64,000 bases of DNA from Locusta migratoria (lineage: Eukaryota; Arthropoda; Insecta; Orthoptera; Acrididae). This document shows, in pieces, positions 31,440 to 42,479 of the stretch (within the stretch, counting starts at the first letter, position 1; each line of letters begins with the position of its first letter). A program made the translations under genes and the position numbers. The notes beneath the pieces are model-generated. The model was not told the DNA's origin. It saw nothing but the letters and a program-made list of their open reading frames with translations, and ran no database searches. The stretch covers positions 401,856,502 to 401,920,501 of the forward strand of contig CM048750.1 in the NCBI GenBank assembly GCA_026315105.1, in the 5' to 3' direction.

Positions 31440-33570
31440 CCCCACTGAAATTTCCGTTTTATCAGAAGGTCTTACCTTTAGTCCTACACCCCAGTTCAAT
31501 TATGTTGGTCTTGTCAAAGGCCTACTCTCCTTTTTCTGATCCCTATGATGGAAACACTACTTTGCCACCAATCCCTCTGACCGTAACCTACCTAATCCCA
31601 ATATTGAATCGTACCTGCCCTAATTCATACCACCATTCAACAAAGATCCCCCTGCACTCCCACCTAACCACCCTCTGGTTACCCTCCACAAGTTTCTCAC
31701 CTCCAATTCGTCCTCACCATTCTTTCCCAAGTCCCTTCCCAAGAACTTAAACCTTTCAGCAGAAAAAAGAAGAGCCATCCAAAACCTTAAAACTAATCCT
31801 GACATAATCACCTTCCCTGCAGATAAAGCTTCCACCACCATAGTTATGGATCACAGGACTACCTGGCAGAAGGGCTCCATCAACTCTCTGACTCCTCCAC
31901 CTACAAGTTGTGCCGGAATGATCCCATACCCAAAGTCCAACAAGATTTCCAATCCCTACTAAAATCCTATGGCCCCTTCCAGAAACTCTCCCCTGAATCC
32001 ATCTCCCTCCTCACCCCAGCAGCACCCCACACATCCACCTTCTACATGTTCCCCAAAATTCACAAACCTACTAATCCTGGATGCCCTATTCTGGCTGGTT
32101 ACTGTGCTCCTACCAAACGAATTTCAGCCCTAGTTGACCAACACCTCCAACCAATTGTCCAAAATCTATCTTCCCACATCAATGATACCAATCACATCCT
32201 TCACCAACTCTCCACCATTCCCACCCCTTTGCCTCCTGGAGCCTTACTTGTCACAGTGGTTGCCATCTCCCTATACACCAACATACCGCATGCCCATGGC
32301 CTTGCCGCTCTGGAAAACTACCTCTCCCGACGTCCCTCTGAACTCAAGCCTAATACCTCATTCCTCATTACCCTCACCAATTTCATCCTACTTAACAACT
32401 ACTTTTCCTTTGAGGGGTAAGTTTACCATCAAATCCAAGGCACAGCCATGGGCACCTGCATAACACCCTCCCATGCCAACCTGTTTATGGGCCGGCTGGA
32501 GGAATTCTTCCTAGCATCCCAAAACCTGAAAACTTTGGCCTAGTTCAGGTTCATTGATGATATTTTCATGATCTGGACTCAGGGCCAGGACACCATATCC
32601 TCCTTTCTTCAGAACCTCAATTCCTTCTCCCCCATCCACTTCACCTGGTCTTCCTCAACCTACCATGCCAAATTCCTGGATGTCAACCTCCACCTCACTG
32701 ATGGCTCCATCCACACTTCCGACCATATTAAACCTACCAACCACCAACAGTACCTATACTTTGACAGTTGCCATCCCTTCCACATCAAAAAATCACTCCC
32801 TTACAGCCTGGGCATCTGTGGACAGCATATCTGCAGTGACAAGAACTTGCTTTCTGAATATGCTGAGGGTCTCACAAAGGCCGTCACAGACAGAAACTAC
32901 CCCACAGACCTAGTCCGCAAACAGATCTCCCATGCCATATCCTCACACATCCCAAATCATCCTCCTATCACCAGTAACAATCTACAAAAGAGCGCTCCCC
33001 TTGTCACCCAGTACTACATAGGACTCGAAAAACTAAATTACATCCTCCGCCAAGGTTTTCATTTTCTATACTCTTGCCCAGAAATGAGAGACATCCTGCC
33101 CAAGATCCTTCCCACCCCTCCTAAAAAGGTGTGCCGTCACCCTCCCAACATCCACAACATTCTAGTTCATCTTTATGCCACCCTGAAAACCAGCTCACTG
33201 CCACAGGGATCATATCCTTGTGAAAGCCCCCCTGCAAGACCTGTCCATTCCACCCACCCAGCACTTCCTATTCCAGTCCTGTCACAGGCTTATCCTACCC
33301 TATAAGAGGCTGGGCCACCTGTGAAAGCAGTCATTAATTTACCAAGTGTGCTGCAAACACTGTGCAGCTTTCTATACTGGCATGACCACCAACCAGCTAT
33401 CCATTAGAATGAATGGCCACTGACAAAGTGTGGCCAGAAACAAGGTGGACCACCCTGTGGCACACCATGCAGCGGAGCACATGCTTGATTTCAATGGCTG
33501 TTTCACAACCTGGGCCATCTGGATCCTCCCATCCACCACCAGCTTTTCTGAACTGCACAGATGGGAGTTA
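31440..33570 (+). pseudogene. PLE polyprotein remnant: RT and GIY-YIG
   Basis: N-terminal region with NYVGLVKGLLSF-like sequence and NPDIITFPADKAS (31,796-31,835). A 170-codon frame (31,908-32,420) holds STFYMFPKIHKPTNPGCPIL and ISLYTNIPHAHGLAAL, but the motif A aspartate has become valine (VTVVAIS). A 245-codon frame (32,568-33,305) begins after motif C FIDDIFMIW (both aspartates kept) and includes FLDVNLHL, SLPYSLGICG and GLEKLNYILRQGF. A frameshift in the cysteine linker precedes the endonuclease, HCAAFYTGMTTNQLSIRMNGH followed by a stop. Two further stops (32,418 and about 32,540). Inactive. Confidence 0.87.
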
Positions 33571-33621
33571 TCCTACGATAACTTCCCCATACCTTACCTC
33601 ATCTATTTTGAGTGGTGCATG

Positions 33622-33623
<2 letters not shown>

Positions 33624-33664
<41 letters not shown>
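33624..33664 (+). repeat. (TG)n microsatellite in PLE 3' UTR
   Basis: About 20 TG units at the position where sister PLE copies carry shorter TG runs. Confidence 0.95.
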
Positions 33665-33667
<3 letters not shown>

Positions 33668-34169
33668 GTATATTTACTTTATTTTATTTTATTTTTCTCC
33701 CCTCACCTGCCTCCTCACTCTATTCCTAAGCTGTATCTCGTTATTCCCATCTAACCCACCCCACCACCATGACGTAACCGTCCTATCCACTCTCCCCTCC
33801 CGTCCCTGATTTACTCCCCGCAGAGTGTGATTCAAAGTGCAGCAGCCGGAGGTGATGGTTGTAAGACTGTGTTGTGTGCCTGTGTGATTGCGTGTGTGTT
33901 CTATTTTCTGAAGAAGGCCATGGCCAATAGCTGAAAGTGTTGTATTTGTGTGTCTTTTGTATGTGCCTGTCGCAGCTTGTTGCGGTGAGTTGTAAACTGT
34001 CCTTACTATATTATTGTACATAATATGACTATCTTTTCAGAACATCAAATTTATTTTCTTAATTCACTACAATACATATATACCAAATCAGTATCATCTT
34101 TAACATACAAAATTATTTTTTCCAAATTTCACGAACAAAATATATATATATATATAAATTTTTTCAATT

Positions 34170-34320
34170 TGATTCATCTGACACCAGTACTAGCATAATC
34201 ATGTGTCATTTAATCAGGAAGGATTTGGGTGGAGGGCACTACAAACTAAAAGTATTGTAATTACATCGTATACAACAAAATAAAAACTTTTGTATAAAAT
34301 TGCCATGTCAAAACAACCCA
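34170..34320 (+). repeat. Left arm of a widely spaced inverted repeat
   Basis: Matches the reverse complement of 36,210-36,385 over about 150 bp, sharing CATCTNACACCAGT, ATGTGTCAT, GGAAGGATTT, AGAGGGCACTAC-like and GTATACAA blocks, with an 8-base indel. The 1.9 kb between arms holds mixed LINE, pLTR and SINE debris. The pair may be the ends of an old transposon or two inverted copies of an unknown repeat. Confidence 0.7.
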
Positions 34321-34359
34321 CCCTTGCAACATTTTCCATCATTTCATAATACTATCATA

Positions 34360-34629
34360 TCATATGCATATTTTATAGTTTTTATTTTTTTCTCCTCCCA
34401 CAACAAGTCCTTTTGCTTCTTCCAAGGCCTCATCAATTAGCTTTTCAGCATATATATTGAAATGTGCTGGTGACATACAACAACCCTGTCTCACACCTCT
34501 TCTGAAACTGACTTCTTCAGCTTCAACTTCATCTTCACCTACTTGAACTACGACTTTCTGTCCAACATAAAGTTGTTTTATTAGTCTTCTATCTTTCCAA
34601 TCTATACCAGCATCTCTCAAAATCTTCAA
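34360..34629 (-). pseudogene. RTE-like LINE RT fragment (motif B region)
   Basis: A clean 89-codon frame on the minus strand reads ILRDAGIDWKDRRLIKQLY, then VRQGCCMSPAHFNIYAEKLI, matching the RT block before and through motif B (usual form GVRQGC.LSP.LFNIY.E). Motifs A and C lie outside. The frame is open but only a fragment. An A/AAAT-rich tract lies directly on its 5' side at 34,655-34,717. Confidence 0.8.
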
Positions 34630-34654
34630 TATGATATACTATATAAAATAGAAT

Positions 34655-34684
34655 TAAAAAAAAAAAAAAATAAAAAAAAAAAAA

Positions 34685-34715
<31 letters not shown>

Positions 34716-34717
34716 AA
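34655..34717 (+). repeat. Poly(A) and (AAAT)n tract
   Basis: A-runs interrupted by single T, then about nine AAAT units. It may be the tail of an unidentified retroposon or a simple repeat. Confidence 0.9.
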
Positions 34718-34829
34718 CCCAAGATCACAGATTGATTTATTTATTGATGACCAGAGTGGATGTGCATTGCCAGTCACCTTCTGGCTGCATATATTTTTAC
34801 AATGTGGTCCTCTATCATATTTTGGCTGG

Positions 34830-35050
34830 CCAGTACTTACCTTTGTGCTGTACCGCCGATAGTTACACAAATGAAGAAAAGAAAAAAGGGGACGAAAAAG
34901 GACAAGCTTTCGGAACACTGTTCCTTCCTCAGGTGGGAGAGAAGGGAAGAAGAAAGGATGGGAACAGAAGGGTAAGGTCATGAAGGTGGTGTTTGAGGAG
35001 TGTGGACGTCAGAGATACTGCATGTTAGTGCTGAGCCAAGCCAGAGAGGA
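34830..35050 (-). mobile_element. Solo pLTR of a third PLE subfamily
   Basis: It contains GCCAGTACTTACCTTTGTGC, a hairpin motif on the minus strand (34,904-34,932: CTGAGGA, A, GGAAC/GTTCC with loop AGT, GAAAGCTTGTCC) and GGAGAGAAGGGAAGAAG. The arrangement is that of the other pLTRs but the sequence differs, so it is a separate subfamily. Confidence 0.65.
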
Positions 35051-35398
35051 TATATATAACCAAAGAGGAAAGATCAAGTAGTAAAGAGAAGATGAATGAA
35101 CTGAATGATGCTGAGAGGTGTGGGAGGGGCAGTGATTCGAATCCTGTCGCTTTTTATTTTTATCATTGTGTTCAAATACTTACACAATTTTAATATCTAA
35201 TGGTAATTTTTATGAAAAGTGCACATATTTTTGTGTATTCATAATTTTTTATAGAAGGGATGATTTCAATAAAAATTTCAATAAAAGAAACATAAGTTAC
35301 ATTTTTTAGAGTATTGGCTTCACTACATACACAAACAAAAACAGACAACACGTGGAATTAGAGATCCCAAAATGTTTTATATAACTGAATTTGAAAAT

Positions 35399-35419
35399 GG
35401 GGGGGGGGGGGGGGGGGGG
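35399..35419 (+). repeat. 21-base poly(G) tract
   Basis: Uninterrupted G run beside a tRNA-like SINE head. Could fold as a G-quadruplex; no function is evident. Confidence 0.95.
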
Positions 35420-35424
35420 AATGA

Positions 35425-35480
35425 AATGGGATTCAAACCACAGACTCTATGATTGTGAGGTCAGGGCGCTACCACCTATT
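35425..35480 (-). mobile_element. tRNA-like SINE head fragment
   Basis: The minus strand reads AGGTGGTAGCGCCCTGACC (A-box-like) and GTGGTTTGAATCCCATTTC (B-box-like) at tRNA spacing. A poly(A)-like AAAT tract follows on the 5' side rather than the 3' side, so the body is truncated or rearranged. Confidence 0.5.
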
Positions 35481-35728
35481 TCTTTTTATTTTTTATTTAT
35501 TTATTTATTTTAGTTCTCTTCCATACGGTCGCTCATCGTGTGTGTTCATTGTAGTTCAATGTGTTCTTGGCTCAGCTTTTTTTTAATATCAGAGAGGCGT
35601 TCTGAACTTAATGTACCATAAATTTAAAGAAATTATAAAATCCAATGCCCATGTGGTCTCCTTGTTAATTTTTTAACCTCCATCTTTTAAATACATAAGA
35701 TGAACACATTGTAAAAATATATGCAACC

Positions 35729-35785
35729 AGAAAATGACGACAAAGGACATCAAAACTGGTCGTCAATAAATAAATAAAACTGTGA
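35729..35785 (+). mobile_element. 3' end of a non-autonomous element with decayed hairpin motif
   Basis: GAAAATGACGAC, GACATCAAAACTGGTCGTC and repeated AATAAA resemble the end design of the fold-back elements (motif, ACTGGT palindrome, AATAAA). The core is mutated beyond pairing. The extent of the element to the left is unclear. Confidence 0.35.
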
Positions 35786-36209
35786 TCTTGGCATTTTTTT
35801 TCCTTTTGGAGCTTACTAAAGTTTTAAATGCTCTGATAGATTATTAACGCAGCTTATATACGTATTCTGATTAATGGCAAACAGACAATTGTGCCAAGTT
35901 AATACAAATTGTGCCAAGATATGCTGGTAGGAGTTTCCAGACTTCCCATCTCCCTTTTCTCCTCCCCCCCCCCCCCTCCATACACCTACTGAAACACCTG
36001 TATGAGTTTGTAAATAAGTATAAGAAATTGATTTTGTTGGTTTAATTTTTCTTCAATGTTTATAGTAAGCAATACCTTTGTATATCACGTATTACGGCAA
36101 TATGCCATTTGGGTACTTGTGTGTAATTCATAGAAGTACACATCATCTATGATAGGAATATCAGAAAAACTGATTCCAAATAATCTATTGTTTTATGAGC
36201 TAAAAAAAT

Positions 36210-36385
36210 GTGTAAATAGAATTTTTTGTTTTGATGTTACAATTTTCTACAACAGGTTTTATTTCTTGTATACAATGTAATAAAATAATTTCCATATGTA
36301 GTGCCCTCTATCAAAATCCTTCCCAATTAGATGACACATGGTTATACTAGTAGTTGATGACTGGTGTTAGATGAGTGAAATTGAT
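36210..36385 (-). repeat. Right arm of the widely spaced inverted repeat
   Basis: Partner of 34,170-34,320. Similarity fades on both outer and inner sides, so the unit is only the arm itself. Confidence 0.7.
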
Positions 36386-36639
36386 AGTCAGAGGAAATGA
36401 AGGCGTAACTTAAAAAGGGAATTAAACATTAAGGGGAGGAAATGAGAACTCAAAGGTTTATTAATCATAGAAATTATGTTAAATATACTAGCAGGAGTTG
36501 CTGAATAGATGGTTTGTGTGAAAGAATTTCTAATGTGAAGATTAACAAATGTAAAATAAGGATGAGTGAATTAAATTAAAATGCCACATGACGTCCTGCG
36601 TGGCAACAGATGGCACAGTACATCTGGAAGAGCCTACCT

Positions 36640-37325
36640 CTCATGTATTCTATCTACCTTGGTCAATAGTATTGAAATTCTAAACTCAGTCTGGAATGTA
36701 TACTGAAGAGACAGGTTGTACACTGAAGGACAGGCATGTTTCTAGGGATAAAAATTTTGATTGTATCCAGTAAAAAATATTATGGATCTAGAGTGTGAAA
36801 TAGTTTGGGCAAAATTCAGTGTTGAAAGTGGCTTTCATACACCACCTAGCTCATCAGTAGTAGTGCAGAACATCTGAGGGAAAACTTAGAAAATATTTTT
36901 CACACATGTTCTACTCATATTATGGTTTTAAGTGGAGATTTTCTCTTACCAGATTAAGCCTGGGAGACTCAAATATTTAATATGGGTGGCAAGTACAGAG
37001 AATTGAACACAATTATTCTATGTACTTTATCCCAAAATTACTTAGTGCAGTTAAAAAAGAACAGACTTGTGGAGATATAATCTTAAAATCTGCCAAAGAC
37101 AACAGATCTGAACTTTTGGACTCAGTGAAGAACAGGTAAATAGAAATATTGAGAAAGGTAGTAATATCTTTCTGTTTAGCAACATCGACACTGAGCAGAT
37201 TTCAGAGTACTTGACAGTGCAAAGTGAAAGTTTCAACTCTAGCACTGACAATGTTGAGAATCGGTGTACGAAGTTTGAGAGCATTACACTATACAAATTA
37301 GCTAATTATACAATGTAAATTCCAG
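36640..37325 (+). pseudogene. CR1-like LINE, endonuclease half (5' part of a split element)
   Basis: The decayed translation contains TVLSGDF-like MVLSGDFLLPD at about 36,930, with the GDF block of a LINE endonuclease, then WETQIFNMGGKYREL and QNYLVQLKKNRL. The nucleotide order matches my recollection of a common grasshopper CR1-like LINE whose RT half continues at 39,015. The PLE at 37,331-39,005 sits between the two halves, so one LINE was split by one PLE. Confidence 0.65.
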
Positions 37326-37330
37326 GAAGG

Positions 37331-39005
37331 ATTAGTAATATTTTTGAAAAGGATAGGTTGCTTACTCACCACAGAGAAGTCTGAGGAGCCACAGAAGGGC
37401 ACAAATAATAAAACACAACTTAAAAAGCTTTCGGCCATTACGGCCTTCATCTGTTGGAGAAACATGTGCACACTTTCACTCACACGGACACAACTGCTGT
37501 CTCCGGTCGCTGTGGCCAGTCGGTCGGCGGGACTTTCCATAGCAGAGGTGAGAGCAATCAGTGGTGGGGGTGAGGAAGTGATAGGGAAAGGGAAGCAGGA
37601 GGAGAGGGGTGAGATGCATGGCAGGGGTGGGGGAATACGCCAGGGCAGAAGGAAGGGAGGGACTACAAGGTGTGGGGGGATACAGTGTGAGGAGGAGAGG
37701 ATGGTGGAGGAAGGAACTAGTGAAGGTGAGGACACCCTGTCCACATTCCTTCAAATCCTCAATACCTTTCCTCCATTCACTTCACATGGACCTACTAAAT
37801 ACATTGAGTCACCTTCCATGACATTAATCTGTTCCTCAAAGGTGACCCTATCAGTACCTCCGTCCACATCAAACCTACCAACTATCAGCAACATCTCGAT
37901 TTTGACAGCTGCCACCCATTCCCCACCAAAATGTCCCTTCCGTGCAGCGTAGCCACCTGCAGACATCGCATCTGCAGTGACAAGAAGTCCCTCTCCAAAT
38001 ATGCCAAATAACTCACTGAGTCCTTCACTGACTGTGATTACCCTCCAAACTTTGTCCAGTCACCCACCAGCTCCCCCAAAACCACCACACAAAGCAGCAG
38101 CACCATAGTGACCCAGTATCACCCAGTTCACAGTTAAACTACGTTCTCCACCAAACCTATGTAATATCCTTGACAATCCCTATTCCATCCCTGCTCCGAA
38201 CTCCTTGCCCCATGGCTCATATCCCTGCAATAGACCTAGATGCAAAAACTGTCCTATCCACCATCCCACTACCACCTACTCCAGTTCTGTCACATACATT
38301 TCCTATCCCATACAAGTCAGGGCAACCTGTGAAAGCATTAATGTTATCTACAAACTGAGCTACAACCACTGTGCAGCTTTCTATGTGGACATGACCAGCA
38401 CCAAGCTGTCTATCTGGATGAATGGCCACTGTCAAACTAGGGCCAGGAGACAGCTAGATCAACCTGTTGCAGAGCATGCGGCACTGCATTGTGTGGCTCA
38501 CTTCAATGACTGCTACACAGTCTGTGCCATATGGATCCTCCCCACCAAACACCAGCTTTACTGAAGTGGACAATGCGTCCTACACTCTCACAAATCCCCA
38601 GGCCTACACCTTCGCTAGTTCCTGTCTCCACCAACTTTCCCTCCCCTCCCATGCCCACACACTAACCTTACTTACATCTCCCTACCTGCCACACATTTAA
38701 GTTCCTTCCCTCCCTTCTGCCTTGTCCGTCTTACAGCACTGGTCTATTCTCCCACCCATGTCGCGCATCTCCCTCCTCCTTCCCTCTCCTCGCCACTTCC
38801 TCACCCCCACCACCAGTCACTCTTGCTTCTGCCTTGCAGAGTACTGCAGACTGGCCACAGCAGCTAGAGATGGCATTAGTGTCTGTGTGAGTGTGTGTAA
38901 TCTATGTGACTCTCTAACCGATGATGGCCTCAATGGCCGAAAGCTCTCGAGTTGTATTCTATTATCTGTCACTTGTTGTGGCTCTGCAAGAAAAATTATC
39001 AGATA
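37331..39005 (+). mobile_element. PLE inserted in the LINE, with inverted pLTRs
   Basis: A reversed pLTR (GGATAGGTTGCTTACTCACC, hairpin motif minus 37,426-37,453 with stem GGCC/GGCC) opens the element and a forward pLTR (hairpin motif 38,918-38,946, CCGATGA variant) closes it. Between them is a 5'-truncated PLE body on the plus strand. The LINE continues on both sides. Confidence 0.8.
37715..38620 (+). pseudogene. PLE body: end of RT and GIY-YIG endonuclease
   Basis: It begins just after RT motif C, at GEDTLSTFLQILNTF (37,725), joined directly to the reversed pLTR. It then runs through HIKPTN and DFDSCHPF-like blocks, loses about 200 bp before the linker, and ends with a 119-codon frame (38,205-38,564) containing YPCNRPRCKNCPIHH and AAFYVDMTSTKLSI. 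The usual glycine of YVGMT is aspartate and the final HQ...LY end is shifted. Inactive. Confidence 0.8.
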
Positions 39006-39014
39006 TGGGTAATA

Positions 39015-40730
39015 ACCAGCATATTTCAACAACAGAGTTACATGACAAATGCAAAGAGAGTTTCATAGCAAATACAAACATAGCCAGACAAGCCAAAATT
39101 AGCATAAGGAAGGCCAAGTGAAAGCAGTTCAACAGCTTTGCAAATAAAGTTCTACGTACTGACTTACAGAAAATCCAAAGATATATTTGTCTTGTGTTCA
39201 GTTGGTAAATTGATTGAAACCATATGCTCTGACACTATGTGATGAAAACGGCATACAATGGCAGAAATACAAAGTGCCTTTCTCCAAAGCTGTTTCACAG
39301 AGGTAGACTGCATTGCAGTACCTCCTGTAAATCATGACAAAATGGCAGGCACTGAAATAAATGGCAGAGGAACAGAAAAGCAATTGAAATAGCTCAATAG
39401 AAGTAAGGCCTCCGCACCTGATGGGATTACAATTTGATTTTACATTCAGTGTATGAAGCAACTTAGCAGCAGTGTACTATCGCCACTAGATGAGTGAAAT
39501 TTTCATAACGATTGATAAATGGGACAGGTCCTTCCCATTTTCAAGAAGGGTCATCAAACAGATGTGACAAACTATAAGCCTATACATTTGACTTCATTCC
39601 TCTGTAGAATTTTGGAATGTGTTGAGTCTAATGTCACTGCTTGGGGCCAGATATCTCTTCAGTGATGAGATGAGACTGAGAGGTTAGTAGGTGCAGGGTC
39701 CCAGGAGGAGGCCACTATTGCTGACTGCTGCAATACTTTCACAGCAGTTTTCCACTGTTGACTGATAAGTAAAATGCAAGCATACAGATATCATGTCAAC
39801 TGTGTGACTGTACTGAAGAGTTGCTAGCTAAAAGAATGTAGCACATCATTCTCAGTGAAAATAAGTCTTCTGACATGAAACTGATTTTCAGCATGACCCA
39901 GGGAGTGTTGGGGTACCATTGCTTTTCAAAATTTATGTAAATGTTCTCCTACACAACTTCAGAAATTCAATGAGGCTTTTGCAGATGATGCTATAGTATA
40001 CTGAGAAGATGCAACACTGGAAAACTACACTGAAATGCAGGAAAACTGCAACATATCAGCAAATGGTGCAGGGATTGCCAATTGACTATTAACCAAAACA
40101 AATGTAAAATGCAGCGAATACACATAAAGAAAGATCCTTCATTACATAACCATGCAATAGCAGGACAAACACTGGAAGCAGTTACTTCCATAAACTATCT
40201 GGGAGTAGGCATAAGGAGCAATTTGGAATGGGGTGACGACACAAAATCAGCCACGGGCAAGGCAGATGCCAATTGGAAAAATTTTCACAAAGTGTAGTCT
40301 ATCAGTAAAGGTAGTAGGTTACAACAGACTTGCTTGGCCAGTGTCTGGAACCTGTAATGTAGAGTTGATAGAAGAGATAGAGAAAATTAAACAGAGAGCT
40401 ACAAAATTTGTTACAGATTCATTTAGTGAGTGCAAAAACATAATGAATTGATCGAAAAACTCCAGTGGTAGGTGCTGTGAGAGATATGTTCTATATCATA
40501 GTACAGGCTTCTGTCAAACTTCAGAGAATAAACGTTTGTTGAAGAGTTGCTTCCTCCTACATATACCTTGTGAAAAGACCATGAGGATGAAATTAGACAG
40601 ATCAGAACCCATTTGGAGGCCATCAATTTTTCTGTAAACTGTATGTGACTGGAAGAGGATGAGGAAGTAATGATGGTACAAAAATTTCTCTCTGCCACTT
40701 CAGGGATGTCAATCTTTTTAAAGTTTTCTA
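39015..40730 (+). pseudogene. CR1-like LINE, RT half (3' part of the split element)
   Basis: In broken frames: the spacer NIARQAKISIRKAK; FHRGRLHCSTS-type decayed fingers; LINGTGPSHFQEG-like; motif B remnant TQGVLGYHCFSKFM; motif C remnant near FADDAI-like sequence (39,975); then INQNKCKMQRIHIKK and TSINYLGVGIRSNLEWGDD (40,082-40,297) and VELIEEIEKIKQRATKFVT (40,355-40,420), the conserved CR1 C-terminal block. Many stops. The 3' end lacks the CTCCGCCACACAC signature clearly seen at 62,840 and is diverged. Confidence 0.75.
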
Positions 40731-40769
40731 TTAATTCCTGCTGCCTAGTGCTAACTTATATTGTTTTTC

Positions 40770-41170
40770 TAAATATTTCTACATAAAGACATAGAAGTAG
40801 ATTAGATAAGGTGTTTGTTCGATAGATCCATAGATATAATAAAACAAATCATATGAACACATACACCATTTGGTTCTATTCAAAAACTTGTCAATGGAGT
40901 ATGAGTTGGCCATTAGTAAGTCTTTCAGGCTCCTCTTAATATAACCTTTATTTGTAGCAAAATTGTTTATGGTTGCTGGTAAATTATTGGAAATGTGTTT
41001 TTCTGAGTATTGGACCTCTGTTTGAACTAAAGTAAGTGCTTATAAGTCCTTGTATTCATTGTTTTTGTTCCTAGTATTGTATGTATGAACTGTAAAGTTT
41101 GTTATATATTTGATGACACATTTCATTAACAAATAAGTATACTGAGGGGCAGTATTAAGTATACATTTCA
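40770..41170 (-). pseudogene. Jockey/CR1-like LINE C-terminus, minus strand
   Basis: The decayed minus-strand translation has NTRNKNNEYKDLYKHLL (usual HDYNTRNK...L), a TFPIIYQQP piece (usual LFN.LP..I), and VILRGA.KTY like the block FK..LK.YL. A 3' end TAATCTACTTCTATG follows. It meets the plus-strand LINE tail to tail at about 40,750. Confidence 0.65.
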
Positions 41171-41469
41171 ATTGGATTTTCCATTGTTATAATTATTAGA
41201 GTTGTAGTTTAAAACTGTTTTCTGTGGGTGTCACTATAAGGTCAGTGACTTGTGATACTGCTGCTGTGAATATTAATAATGAATTGGGTGCCTACTGAGT
41301 TCTGTTAATTTTGCACATTACTTCAAGAATCATGCCAATTTTAGTAATATGCATGAAATCCTTGATGCATGCCATATGATGTAATTGGTCAGCATTACTC
41401 TAGCTGAAAAAAAAAAAAAAAATATTGTGAATCTGGGGCTGCAAAGTGGGACTTTTTATTTTGAAACTA

Positions 41470-42115
41470 CATGGTGATAAAAAAGTCAGTATAAATTTGA
41501 AAACTTAATAAATCACAGAATAATGTAGACAGAGAGGTAAAAATTGGCACACATTCTTGGAAGGACATGCGGTTTTATTAGAATCCCCCTCCCTAAAAAA
41601 AAAAAAAAAAAAAAAAGCCAGAATAAAAACATTAATGAGAGTTGCAGCAGATGACAAGCTCTCACTACTAAAATCCTTCTAGGTCATAGGTTTCACCCTC
41701 GATTAATCTGGTGTTGAATGTTCCGGTAACAGTGTATGTACGGGTGCTGTAATACAGTTGTTTAAACAAGACTGGCATTCAAGTGAATCTTCCGATCAGA
41801 ACTGATAGTGCCTCACCATCACTCTGGACATGCTTTACATTGCTGCATTATTCCTTGACTACAGATATTGTTGAGGATTGATGGTGAACATATTGCGCAT
41901 TTTCTGTAAAGAATGTCACCTATGCTTTGTCTAAATTTGTTATGCTAATTATTGCCTTTCTGATTGGATGTCTATTGGACATTTTTTGAACTTTTTTTTG
42001 GTTCTAATAAAATACCATGTCATTCCAAGCATATGTGCCAATTTTTACCTATCTATCTATGTTATTCCATGATTTATTAAGTTTTCAAATTTATATTGAC
42101 TTATCGATCACCCGG
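41470..42115. mobile_element. IS630-like deleted DNA transposon, 646 bp, TA target duplication
   Basis: Long inverted ends of about 110 bp: left CATGGTGATAAAAAAGTCAG and right (reversed) CCGGGTGATCGATAAGTCAA, both continuing TATAAATTTGAAAACTTAAT and GAGGTAAAAATTGGCAC-like blocks. Each end is bordered by TA (41,468-41,469 and 42,116-42,117), the target of the IS630/Tc1/mariner superfamily. The 420-bp inside has no intact transposase, so it depends on a helper. Confidence 0.88.
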
Positions 42116-42117
42116 TA

Positions 42118-42462
42118 CATAATCTCCATGAATGTGGGTCTTTAAAATTTGCAACTTCACTTTGTGGGGCACATGTGAGTTTATATAATAATAAATTGAA
42201 TGTTTCCTTAGCAGCTCATACAGTGAGTTCCAGTATTACAGATCCTATTGAATTTTTAGAGATCTCTCAACATCCTGATTTTCAAGGTTCCTCAACTACT
42301 ACAGAGTTCATCAAAATTGTTGATAAACTCTTTGACATGTGCAATTCTAGGAATATGGATGCCAAGGGGTTTAAACAACCACTGATGGATGAAGATGTAA
42401 TTTACTGGACTGCATTTCTATTTCATGCAGAACATTACAGGTTGACAGTATGTCTGCATTAG
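42118..42462 (+). pseudogene. P-element / THAP9-like transposase C-terminal fragment
   Basis: An open frame without stops runs from the TA at 42,116 to 42,462. It reads SLKFATSLCGAHVSLYNN, LNVSLAAHTVSSSITDPIEF, then TTEFIKIVDKLFDMCNSRNM and GFKQPLMDED. This matches the RNase-H-like C-terminal region of P-element and THAP9 transposases (usual form K..LA.Q..S.SVA.AL, TI.FI..I..LFD.LNSRN....GFK.PL). The transposon at 41,470-42,115 abuts it at the 5' side. No DNA-binding THAP domain or catalytic core was found nearby. The preserved frame could be recent decay or, less likely, a retained exon. Confidence 0.7.
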
Positions 42463-42479
42463 TCCAGTAATGAAAAACT

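Larger units (their letters stand above)
30919..34015 (+). mobile_element. PLE with both inverted terminal repeats, 3.1 kb
   Basis: The left end AATAATATAGTAAGGACAG and right end are exact inverted repeats continuing into TTTACAACTCACC and inverted pLTR copies with the hairpin motif (minus 31,007-31,036; plus 33,908-33,937, stem GGCC/GGCC). The PLE coding region lies between, on the plus strand. It is the only copy here with both outer ends and most of the body, so it defines the element's full length. I saw no clear target duplication. Confidence 0.8.
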
